A DNA stretch of 43,744 nucleotides from CAZQCV01 sp964591665 (lineage in GTDB: Bacteria > Patescibacteriota > Minisyncoccia > Phycocordibacterales > UBA9973): contig CAZQCV010000002.1 of assembly GCA_964591665.1 (NCBI GenBank), forward strand, positions 1 through 43,744, in the 5' to 3' direction. The notes below the pieces were generated by a model. It was not told where the DNA came from, searched no databases, and saw nothing but the letters and a program-made list of their open reading frames with translations. How positions within the stretch are numbered: the first letter of the stretch is position 1; the number at the start of each line of letters is the position of its first letter. Shown here one piece after another: positions 22,153 to 29,305 of the stretch. The position numbers and the translations under genes were made by a program.

Positions 22153-24099
22153 CTATATTTCTATTTTGTGACTTAAAACACCTTTCTTTACTTGTATTGG
22201 TTCTGATTTATGTATGACCGGACCATGGTTTCCATCTGGTTGTTGTTTCTGCACCGTTACCTGATAAACACCATCTTTGACAAGTGCATAGTAGTATCCA
22301 TCTTCATCAGTAACTTTACGGCCAACTTCTACGCCAGTTGTTGCACTATAGATACGTACCAGAGCTGAGGCAATAGGAGTCTCTGTTAATCTTTCGAAGA
22401 CTGCACCCATAGATGTTTTCGGTGGTAATCCAAGTTCAGATATAATAAACAACACAATATAGATAGCAAACATTATGATATTCCACTTAATCGGATGAAG
22501 AAAAACATTGTATGCAGTAAGTGCAAATCCAACCCAGAACAAGAGGTTGAGCACTTTACCAAAGATATGCGACGCATGGCGCTTTGCTGCTCCCATTCGG
22601 ACTTTCTCTTGTTCATTCCAATCCTCAGCAATTGGATCCATTGGAATATTTTTTGTAATCAATTGATTATCATTTTCTACTACAATAGGGTCTCCGAAAT
22701 AAAGTGAATCATAGACATCATCACTATCACGTCCTCTCATGAGAACTGAGGGGAAAATATAGTGTGTTTTCTTTGGGACAACATAGTATGTTCCTTTACG
22801 AACCTTAAATCCATAACGTCCTTCCATATCGGTAATCACGCTTTCAAGTTCTTCATGAATATGGCTATAGAGAGTCACATACACCGGATCAAGTGGCCGT
22901 TTTGTTTTTGCGTCATAAACAATACCCCATGGCTTACGACGAATACCGACAATCCAAAGGAATCCTGTCCACAAACGAAACGGTAGGGTGACCAAATCTT
23001 TTGCAACAAGAGGATTAACCGCAACCAAATTTGTAAGTGTGGTCACCACCCCAACAATCAAACCAGTCGCCGTTGCCACTGGGACAATAGGAGCTGCTGC
23101 TGCAGGAATAGAAGGAAGAGTAAAACCTCCGGTAGTAGAGGATGAAACACTAGAAGAAGATGAACCTGATGATCCAGTGACTGTTCCAGAAGTCGTCGGC
23201 CCTGTTGAAGATGTGGTAGTTGTACCAGAAGTCCCCGTAGTTGTAGTAGGTGTTCCACTTGTACCTGCAGCTGTCCCACTCACGGTACCGGAGGTTCCAG
23301 AAGTTCCTGTTGTAGTAGTTGTTGTAGGTGTGCCACTTGTTGATGTACCAGTAGTTGCTGTCGTACCAGAGGTGCCTGTACCCGTTGTTGTGGTAGTAGT
23401 TGGTGTTCCAGAAGTTCCTGTTGTAGTAGTTGTTGTAGGTGTGCCACTTGTACCTCCTGTCGTTGTAGTTGTAGGTGGAATAAATACTCCGCCCGTACTA
23501 CCACCTCCAGTAGTCGTAGTAGTCGTAGTAGAAGAACAAACAGGGGGATGCCAATCTGTTACCGTACATTTGCCTGCTGCTTTCCCTCCCGAAGAACAAT
23601 CCCACTCTATCCATCCGCCACCAGCACCACTTGCCCACGCGTACCCGTTCCACTCACCACTTGTATTAATAGTAACTTGTGGGGCTTGGACAACAGGAGT
23701 GTTGATAGAAAAAGGACCAAAATTCACCCATCCAAGCGTTGACCATGCATACCCAGAGAGAGTTGCAGGGACACCACAGGTCGTACTATCAACTGAAACT
23801 TTATAATTTACGATTCCACAGGTACTATTATTTGCACAGTTAAGGTTTATCCAACCAAGCGTCGAACCCCACATATAACCAAGTAGCGAAGTATCAGTAA
23901 CGGTTGCATTATAACTTGGTTGAACCTGAAAATTACCTGAGTTAATTTGCATGCCCGCATTTGGACCTCCAACTAATTTTGCAAATTTATAACCAAGGTT
24001 TGTTGGATCAATAGTTCCGGTAAGCGCAAACGCCCGTGTTACACCCACAACAAAAAATAATATAGAGAGGATGACTGCTGATAGATATCGTAATTTCAT
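22153..24099 (-). CDS. Surface protein: GYAWS/GWI repeats, Thr-Gly linker, membrane helices, two CnaB-like domains
   Basis: The 648-residue product has a signal peptide (about 1-25, ending RAFA). Three repeats of the pattern 'GYxW...LGWInlnC' follow at about 72-88, 113-128 and 150-168, with paired cysteines. Next is a linker of about 130 residues made of Thr, Gly and Ser runs. Then come hydrophobic segments (about 335-385), a carboxypeptidase-regulatory/CnaB-like domain (RPLDPVYVTLYS...DMEGRYGFKV), two more transmembrane helices (about 515-560) and a second CnaB-like domain (TPIASALVRIYS...DEDGYYYALV). It starts 14 nt after an M50 protease gene. The first half would be outside the cell; envelope attachment or cell-cell contact is inference. 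The last gene-size protein of this type is at 41378-43093. Confidence 0.82.
   Translation of the reverse strand: MKLRYLSAVILSILFFVVGVTRAFALTGTIDPTNLGYKFAKLVGGPNAGMQINSGNFQVQPSYNATVTDTSLLGYMWGSTLGWINLNCANNSTCGIVNYKVSVDSTTCGVPATLSGYAWSTLGWVNFGPFSINTPVVQAPQVTINTSGEWNGYAWASGAGGGWIEWDCSSGGKAAGKCTVTDWHPPVCSSTTTTTTTGGGSTGGVFIPPTTTTTGGTSGTPTTTTTTGTSGTPTTTTTTGTGTSGTTATTGTSTSGTPTTTTTTGTSGTSGTVSGTAAGTSGTPTTTTGTSGTTTTSSTGPTTSGTVTGSSGSSSSSVSSSTTGGFTLPSIPAAAAPIVPVATATGLIVGVVTTLTNLVAVNPLVAKDLVTLPFRLWTGFLWIVGIRRKPWGIVYDAKTKRPLDPVYVTLYSHIHEELESVITDMEGRYGFKVRKGTYYVVPKKTHYIFPSVLMRGRDSDDVYDSLYFGDPIVVENDNQLITKNIPMDPIAEDWNEQEKVRMGAAKRHASHIFGKVLNLLFWVGFALTAYNVFLHPIKWNIIMFAIYIVLFIISELGLPPKTSMGAVFERLTETPIASALVRIYSATTGVEVGRKVTDEDGYYYALVKDGVYQVTVQKQQPDGNHGPVIHKSEPIQVKKGVLSHKIEI
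23150..23530 (-). repeat. Low-complexity Thr/Gly/Ser-coding repeats, with an exact 47-bp duplication
   Basis: The linker of the surface protein is built from short degenerate units. A 47-bp stretch is identical at 23294-23340 and 23405-23451. This can shift copy number by slippage or recombination and so change linker length. Confidence 0.85.
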
Positions 24100-24113
24100 A
24101 AAAAGAATTTTGA

Positions 24114-24746
24114 TTAGATCATACTACCAGTGAATAATTTAAAGAGGATACGCACTGGGATTGATAATATATCGATGCCAAAAATATTGAGGACGAGCAT
24201 CACTGCTATTAGTATAACAAATCCATACGTATCAAGAAAGCGTTCTATCTGTTGAAAACGTGCAGGCAGTAATGCAACAATGACGCGAGATCCATCAAGA
24301 GGAGGAATCGGAAGCAAATTAAAAAGCGAGAGTGAAATATTTATAAGAACCACAAGTGCAAAGAACATGACAACGGGAGTACTTAATCCCAATACACTGC
24401 TTATACGAATAAATATAGCAAAGATGACTGCTAAAAGAAGATTCGTACCAATACCAGCTAGTGCAATGATAATTCGTGGGAATCTACCAGACTTCACATT
24501 GCGTAAATTTACAGGAACAGGTTTTGCCGCGGCAAAAGGAAATGGAAACTGAAACAAAATAAGTAGTGCAGGCAACATCACAGAAGAAAACCAATCGAGA
24601 TGCCGTATCGGATTGAGTGTGAGTCGACCAGCATAGTAAGCTGTTTTATCGCCAAAAAAGAGTGCAGCATATCCATGTGCCACCTCATGCAGGATTACTG
24701 AGGCTAAAAGTATACTAATAAGCGCGAGTATGTTGACTTCTTGCAT
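24114..24746 (-). CDS. Site-2-protease-type (M50) membrane metalloprotease
   Basis: M50 proteases cut substrates inside the membrane. The 210-residue product has HEVAH (20-24) in its first transmembrane helix and NLLPIPPLDGSRV (about 144-156) with the third zinc ligand Asp, plus four to five further helices. It lacks a PDZ domain, as in the short SpoIVFB/YwhC-like group. It is cotranscribed with the Thr/Gly-rich surface protein, which has membrane helices, so processing of that neighbour is a reasonable but untested idea. A TATAAA box 8 nt before the ATG suggests a nearly leaderless mRNA. Confidence 0.9.
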   Translation of the reverse strand: MQEVNILALISILLASVILHEVAHGYAALFFGDKTAYYAGRLTLNPIRHLDWFSSVMLPALLILFQFPFPFAAAKPVPVNLRNVKSGRFPRIIIALAGIGTNLLLAVIFAIFIRISSVLGLSTPVVMFFALVVLINISLSLFNLLPIPPLDGSRVIVALLPARFQQIERFLDTYGFVILIAVMLVLNIFGIDILSIPVRILFKLFTGSMI

Positions 24747-24769
24747 AATTGTATTTTATATGATAGCAT
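24741..24769 (+). promoter_or_regulatory. Candidate rpmB promoter (TTGCAT-17-TAGCAT)
   Basis: TTGCAT (24741-24746) covers the start codon of the divergent M50 gene; TAGCAT is at 24764-24769. The leader is about 12 nt. TATGAT five bases upstream is an alternative -10. Confidence 0.45.
24755..24760 (-). promoter_or_regulatory. Possible M50 gene -10 box TATAAA, 8 nt before ATG
   Basis: The box on the minus strand ends 8 nt before the ATG at 24746. No clear -35 is visible. Confidence 0.4.
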
Positions 24770-24787
24770 ACGAGAACAGAAACGTAT

Positions 24788-25033
24788 ATGGCAAAAACAT
24801 GTCCAATCACAAAAAAATCATCTCTTGTCGCTGGGGGCTACTCTAATCGAGTTCGTGCTACCAAGTTCAACCCAACAGGGGCAAAGAGAAAGTATGTAAA
24901 TCTTCAAAAAAAGAAGGTTTATATTCCTGAACTCAAAAAGAGCGTTACACTCGAGATTTCAACACGTGCGATCCGTACAATAAACAAACGCGGCGCATTC
25001 GTAACACTCAAGAAAGCAGGTCTCATCTCTTAA
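24788..25033 (+). CDS. rpmB: Ribosomal protein L28
   Basis: L28 is a small protein of the large subunit. The 81-residue product begins MAKTCPITKKSSLVAGGYSN and contains KRKYVNLQKKKVYIP, with an RAIRTINKRG segment near the end, matching L28 in length and pattern. Only one of the zinc-site cysteines of some L28 proteins is present. It is a single-gene unit with a perfect terminator 8 nt after the stop. Confidence 0.95.
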   Translation: MAKTCPITKKSSLVAGGYSNRVRATKFNPTGAKRKYVNLQKKKVYIPELKKSVTLEISTRAIRTINKRGAFVTLKKAGLIS

Positions 25034-25040
25034 TCATATG

Positions 25041-25078
25041 AAACAAAAAATCCTCGGATATCCGAGGATTTTTTGTTT
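25041..25078 (+). terminator. rpmB terminator
   Basis: A perfect 38-bp palindrome (19-bp arms, AAACAAAAAATCCTCGGAT and its complement) follows the rpmB stop. Its T-tail supplies TTGTTT, the -35 of the next gene. Confidence 0.92.
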
Positions 25079-25101
25079 ATTGTATTGTTTTGAGATACAC
25101 T
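25073..25101 (+). promoter_or_regulatory. Promoter of the HTTM-DCC gene (TTGTTT-17-TACACT), leaderless
   Basis: TTGTTT (25073-25078) lies in the rpmB terminator arm; TACACT (25096-25101) ends 6 nt before ATG 25108. Confidence 0.65.
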
Positions 25102-25107
25102 ATGTGT

Positions 25108-26922
25108 ATGATGAAACGTCTCATAACTCTATTTCAAAAAATAGAACATAAGATTGTCGAATTTGTATCTCTCGACTATCGCTCCCTCGCTTTGTTACGT
25201 ATCACTATTGGTATTACGCTCATGCTTGATCTGGCACAACGAGCAACGAGCCTCTATGCACACTACACTGACAGCGGAGTATTGCCGAGACTCGACATAC
25301 TTAAATACTGGAACAACGACTGGTGGATCTCGATCCATATGGCAAACGGCGCTCTATGGTTCCAAGTAGTACTATTTAGTATCGCATGTATCTTTGCATT
25401 ATCGCTTACGTTCGGGTACAGAACCAAGCTATCAATGATAGTTTCGTGGTTTTTGTTAATCTCGCTTCATGCAAGAAACCCACTTGTACTTCAGGGTGGA
25501 GATGTCGTATTGAGAGTAATAACTTTTTGGATGATGTTTTTGCCACTTAATAAACGATGGTCTTTGGATAGATTGTTTAACAAAACAGCACCAGCCGACG
25601 AAAAAACGTACGCGAGTATCTCGAGTGTCGCATACATTGTTCAGATATGTCTCTTGTATGTTATGACTGGTCTTCTCAAAACAGGTGCAGCGTGGCATGC
25701 AGACGGAACGGCAACATATTATGCACTATCTATTGATCAACTTATCACACCAACAGGTGCGTGGGTTTTGACTCATTTAGGACAAGTGCTTCCCTGGCTT
25801 ACATGGTTCGTGCTATATGTCGAGACATACGGAGCAATACTTTTATTTATACCGTTCTTTACACCACAATTCCGAATACTCGGTCTCAGTCTATTTGCAA
25901 TACTTCAAATAGGATTTAACACCAACATGCGTCTCGGATTGTTTGGACTTATTGCCATTGGAGTAACACTCGGCATGCTGCCTTCATATTTTTGGGATAA
26001 ACTTAATACATTTATGCATAGGAGAGTTCGTGCTCGTGCAAAAGAAGATCTTTCCATATATTACGACGGAGACTGCACCTTTTGTGCAAAAGTAGTTTCT
26101 ATTATAAAAAGATTGTTTTTACTACACGAGAACACACACATCGCGCCAGGATATACCGATGAAAAAGTGCTCAAAGAGATGGATGCCCGTACCTCATGGG
26201 TGATTGTTGACAGCAACGGAAACCAAACATATGGGTGGAATGGGCTTGCTACGATACTTGGGTATTCACCATATCTTGCCTGGGCACAATCTATTGCTCA
26301 TCTAAAACCGATCGCCTGGTTCGGCGAAAAAATATACGCATTTGTTGCGACACATAGAAAAACAGTTTGCACACCATTAATCCCTGAAGAAAAAACATTT
26401 ATCAAAAAGCTAGTAGGGACAGCGACACAAGCATTTCTATTGGTGCTACTTATCTATGTTGTACTTATGAATATCGACACACTAGGAAAGACTCAATATA
26501 TAAGTGCTCAAGTGCAGTGGATCGGATCACTCACGAGACTCGATCAACGGTTTGACATGTTCGCACCGACACCACTACTCGAAGACGGATGGTATGTATT
26601 CCCAGGAAAACTAAGTGACGGAACAGAAATCGATGTATTCAGAAACGGCGCACCAGTATCATATGCAAAACCAAAATGGGGCGCATACGAATACAAAGAT
26701 CAACGTTGGCAAAAATATATGATGAATCTTTGGTCTGCGAATCTTTCACAGTTTCGTGAGGGCTACGGTAAGTATCTCTGCCGCGAGTGGAATAAAACAC
26801 ATACGGGAGAAAAACAACTCATGGAATATGACATGATGTTTATGGTAGAACGCACACCAGCACCAGGGCAACCACAATCACCTGTCGAACCACAGACGAT
26901 CTGGCATCATCAGTGTTTTTAG
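25108..26922 (+). CDS. HTTM membrane protein fused to a DCC (DUF393) thiol-disulfide domain
   Basis: The 604-residue product starts with an HTTM domain, the multi-helix module related to vitamin K-dependent gamma-carboxylase. It opens with DYRSLALLRITIGITLMLDL and has about eight further transmembrane helices up to residue 300. A DCC domain follows, beginning YYDGDCTFC (about 317-325) with its CxxC-type pair reduced to D-C-T-F-C. The C-terminal part has one more helix (about 437-458) and a soluble tail with DMFAPTPLLEDGW, which is also typical of HTTM proteins. I choose ATG 25108 (or 25111) because an in-frame TTG at 25090 lies upstream of the -10. The reaction is unknown; redox or carboxylation chemistry at the membrane is inference. 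Confidence 0.85.
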   Translation: MMKRLITLFQKIEHKIVEFVSLDYRSLALLRITIGITLMLDLAQRATSLYAHYTDSGVLPRLDILKYWNNDWWISIHMANGALWFQVVLFSIACIFALSLTFGYRTKLSMIVSWFLLISLHARNPLVLQGGDVVLRVITFWMMFLPLNKRWSLDRLFNKTAPADEKTYASISSVAYIVQICLLYVMTGLLKTGAAWHADGTATYYALSIDQLITPTGAWVLTHLGQVLPWLTWFVLYVETYGAILLFIPFFTPQFRILGLSLFAILQIGFNTNMRLGLFGLIAIGVTLGMLPSYFWDKLNTFMHRRVRARAKEDLSIYYDGDCTFCAKVVSIIKRLFLLHENTHIAPGYTDEKVLKEMDARTSWVIVDSNGNQTYGWNGLATILGYSPYLAWAQSIAHLKPIAWFGEKIYAFVATHRKTVCTPLIPEEKTFIKKLVGTATQAFLLVLLIYVVLMNIDTLGKTQYISAQVQWIGSLTRLDQRFDMFAPTPLLEDGWYVFPGKLSDGTEIDVFRNGAPVSYAKPKWGAYEYKDQRWQKYMMNLWSANLSQFREGYGKYLCREWNKTHTGEKQLMEYDMMFMVERTPAPGQPQSPVEPQTIWHHQCF

Positions 26923-26947
26923 AAAAATAAAAAAACAAGTTAAAAAG

Positions 26948-26979
26948 TAAGGATAGTAAACACTAATCCTTATTTTTTT
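26948..26979 (+). terminator. Terminator of the HTTM-DCC gene
   Basis: TAAGGATAG pairs with CTAATCCTTA (one bulged A) around a 6-nt loop, followed by seven T. Confidence 0.8.
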
Positions 26980-26989
26980 ATATTGTAAT

Positions 26990-27019
26990 TTGACTTAATG
27001 AGAAAAATATGTTTATATA
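26990..27019 (+). promoter_or_regulatory. Promoter of the purN-like gene (TTGACT-18-TATATA)
   Basis: TTGACT (26990-26995) is followed at 17-18 bp by TTATAT/TATATA. The leader to ATG 27035 is about 10 nt and purine-rich. Confidence 0.6.
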
Positions 27020-27034
27020 AAGAAAACGAAAAAA

Positions 27035-27700
27035 ATGAATAAAGGAAAATTAAGAATAGTAGTGCTATTCTCAGGCGGCGCAAGTGCGGCACAGTATCTA
27101 ATCGGAAATGATCCAAATTACGGCAAAAACTATAAATTTGTTTTTGGCTTAACTGATAAAAAAGATGCATCTGGTTTGTCATACTTTGATGAACAAGAAA
27201 TACCGTGTACTATTGCAGCAATAAAACAATTTAATGCAAGAAATGGTTATTTTGGAAAAGTTAGAGATATGCCGGACAACATACGCAGAGCATATTTCAC
27301 TCACTTACAACATATTGTTAAACAATTTGAACCAGATCTTATTTTATTGTCTGGCTTTATGCTAAAAATTGTAGCGCCATTATTAGGATACTGTCCGATT
27401 ATTAATGTACATCCAGCGGATTTACGAATCAAAAAGGAAGATGGAACTCCAAAATATACAGGCGATGATGCTGTAACACTCGCAATAAATGCTGGTGAGA
27501 CATCTACTGCTTCGACAATACATGTCGTTGAAAAAAAAGTTGATGAAGGAAAAATTATCTGCGTTTCACAACCACTTACTGTTCAACCTGAGGTGCCTAT
27601 TATAGAACATCAAAACAGAATGAAGATTTTCTGCGACGGTCCCGCATATATACGAGCGTTAGAAATGATTTGTAGCGGAGAATTTAAATTTGAGGCTTAA
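27035..27700 (+). CDS. Phosphoribosylglycinamide formyltransferase-like protein
   Basis: PurN transfers a formyl group from formyl-THF to GAR in purine synthesis. The 221-residue product has the N-terminal VVLFSGGASAAQYLI loop, LILLSGFMLKIVAP, the catalytic Asn-His pair in NVHPADL, and the later Asp in VVEKKVDEGKII. This gives the Asn/His/Asp triad of the formyltransferase family. The segment between DLRIKKEDGTPKYTGDDAV and the Asp is close to normal spacing. The divergence is enough that another formyltransfer reaction is possible. It is a single-gene unit with strong promoter and terminator; purC-purE lies 4 kb away. Confidence 0.8.
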   Translation: MNKGKLRIVVLFSGGASAAQYLIGNDPNYGKNYKFVFGLTDKKDASGLSYFDEQEIPCTIAAIKQFNARNGYFGKVRDMPDNIRRAYFTHLQHIVKQFEPDLILLSGFMLKIVAPLLGYCPIINVHPADLRIKKEDGTPKYTGDDAVTLAINAGETSTASTIHVVEKKVDEGKIICVSQPLTVQPEVPIIEHQNRMKIFCDGPAYIRALEMICSGEFKFEA

Positions 27701-27723
27701 TAAAAATAGAAGATAGAAATTCG

Positions 27724-27752
27724 CAGGTTACTCTTTTGAGTAACCTGTTTTT
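27724..27752 (+). terminator. Terminator of the purN-like gene
   Basis: CAGGTTACTC / GAGTAACCTG, 10-bp perfect stem with a TTTT loop, then five T. It touches the stop of the convergent metallo-hydrolase gene. Confidence 0.9.
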
Positions 27753-28617
27753 AATTCTCACGATTACAATCGAGTTTTTCACCATCAGTTGTACAGGTGA
27801 CGGTTCCCTCTTTTGCTGTTTCGAGAAGTATAATATCTCGAGCTCGAATACGATCAACTACTTCAGAGTGCGGATGTCCATACGTGTTACCCATACTATA
27901 CGACACGATCGCATACGTCGGTGAAACCGCATCAAGAAATGCTTCACTTGTTGAGGTTCTAGACCCATGATGTCCAATTTTGAGTACATCACTTTTTAAT
28001 AATTCCTGCTCATTCCTTACACGAACAATGGATTCAGTAAATGTAGTCGCATCCCCTGTTAACATAAACGATCTCGTACCATAAGTAAGCCTCCCGACAA
28101 TAGAGGCATCATTATGCTTCCAACCAGAAACATTGTGGTCAGGAAAAAGTATTGAGAATTTTATATCACGTTTTTGATCAAGTACTATTTCCATGCCATT
28201 ACGCGCAATGAGCCTAGGTATTTTTTCTTCGGTCACAAGTCGATCAAAACTCTGATATGATTTGGAAGTTGATCGTGTACCCGATTCAACAACCGTACCC
28301 ATGCTATATGTTTTCATAAGATCAAGTATTCCTGCAAAATGATCAGCATCTGGATTTGTAAGCACAAATACATCAATATGTTTTTTAGAAATAGTCTGCG
28401 CAGCTTTGAGTGGAGCAACAAGGGACCCGCGTGGCCCAGCATCGACAAGCATTGTCCGACCATTTGGTGCCTCAATATAAATCGCATCACCTTGTCCAAT
28501 ATCAAGAACTGATACATGGAGATCTGTCGTGGGCACAAGAGCAGCGCTTACACTGTAGCCAAGTGCAAATATCGCACAGAAAAGTAGATAAATGACATGG
28601 ATGAGTCTCGTTCGCAT
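27751..28617 (-). CDS. ComEC-type metallo-beta-lactamase-fold hydrolase, separate from ComEC
   Basis: The 288-residue product is the hydrolase found as the C-terminal third of full ComEC. It has a signal-anchor (about 8-27) and then VLDIGQGDAIYIEAP, the metal motif TNPDADHFAG, a GHHGSRTSTSEAF segment and the SYSMGNTYGHPHSEV end. The first metal-binding His of the motif (usually S/T-H-x-D-x-D-H) is Asn here, while D-x-D-H is kept. The N-terminal anchor would place the enzyme outside the membrane, where incoming DNA could be degraded to one strand. The ComEC channel is encoded 0.7 kb away on the same strand, with a plus-strand superoxide dismutase gene between them. Confidence 0.88.
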   Translation of the reverse strand: MRTRLIHVIYLLFCAIFALGYSVSAALVPTTDLHVSVLDIGQGDAIYIEAPNGRTMLVDAGPRGSLVAPLKAAQTISKKHIDVFVLTNPDADHFAGILDLMKTYSMGTVVESGTRSTSKSYQSFDRLVTEEKIPRLIARNGMEIVLDQKRDIKFSILFPDHNVSGWKHNDASIVGRLTYGTRSFMLTGDATTFTESIVRVRNEQELLKSDVLKIGHHGSRTSTSEAFLDAVSPTYAIVSYSMGNTYGHPHSEVVDRIRARDIILLETAKEGTVTCTTDGEKLDCNREN

Positions 28618-28672
28618 ATTGTTATAAAAAGAGTATACTATAGATACATCAGTAATTTAAACTAGCACATTT

Positions 28673-29260
28673 ATGAAACGATTTACACCACACACATTTA
28701 CTATAGGCGGGCTCGATGGTATTTCACCTAAAACCATAGAAGAACATATAAAACTCTACCAAGGATATGTAAAGCACGCGAATCTTATACTCGATCATAT
28801 TGAGGAACTTTCGGAAGACTCTGAAAAATATGCATATGAACTTGCGGAATTGCAACGACGATTTGGATTTGAGTTTGACGGTATGAGAAATCACGAATAC
28901 TACTTTCACGGATTTGAAGGTGGTTCACAAACACTTCCTGCTGAGAGTATACTTCGAGCAAAAATAGAGAAGGACTTTGGTAGTTTCGATACATGGCTTA
29001 CACGATTCAAATCTATCGCCATGACGCGTGGTATCGGTTGGGCGATCCTCTACTATGATCAACATACAGATACATTACTTAACGCATGGGTAGACGAACA
29101 ACATCTCGGGCACCTCACGGGCCTCACACCAATCATCGCGCTTGATATGTGGGAACATTCATACCTCATCGATTATATACCGAGTGAAAAGAAAAACTAC
29201 ATCGAAGCATTTTTTAAAAATCTCAACTGGAATACTATCGAGAAAAATTTCACTAAATAG
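28673..29260 (+). CDS. Iron/manganese superoxide dismutase
   Basis: SOD removes superoxide. The 195-residue product shows all four metal ligands: His25 in IEEHIKLYQGY, His74 in MRNHEYYFHGF, Asp158 and His162 in ALDMWEHSYLIDY. The N-terminus is divergent from E. coli SodA/SodB (GGLDGISPKTIEEH in place of the usual ...HHxxHH region), a form I recall in Patescibacteria. The metal (Fe or Mn) cannot be told by eye. It is a single gene on the plus strand, divergent from the ComEC-type hydrolase and convergent with comEC. No signal peptide is present, so it is cytoplasmic. Confidence 0.93.
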   Translation: MKRFTPHTFTIGGLDGISPKTIEEHIKLYQGYVKHANLILDHIEELSEDSEKYAYELAELQRRFGFEFDGMRNHEYYFHGFEGGSQTLPAESILRAKIEKDFGSFDTWLTRFKSIAMTRGIGWAILYYDQHTDTLLNAWVDEQHLGHLTGLTPIIALDMWEHSYLIDYIPSEKKNYIEAFFKNLNWNTIEKNFTK

Positions 29261-29267
29261 CTATTTC

Positions 29268-29305
29268 ATAAAAAAGCATTATTGAATCTCAGTAATGCTT
29301 TTTAT
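29268..29305. terminator. Bidirectional terminator, overlapping the end of comEC
   Basis: ATAAAAAAGCATTA pairs with TAATGCTTTTTAT around an 11-nt loop, between convergent SOD and comEC. The comEC stop (29279-29281) and its last codons lie inside it. Confidence 0.85.

Noticed and set aside
23150..23530. Possible CRISPR array from the regular repeats
   Set aside because: Units are coding, degenerate and not separated by unique spacers; they encode a Thr/Gly linker.
22988..23806. Plus-strand open frame of 272 codons, Val/Pro-rich
   Set aside because: It is the complement of the Thr/Gly repeat linker; repetitive codons keep it open by chance and it has no start signals.
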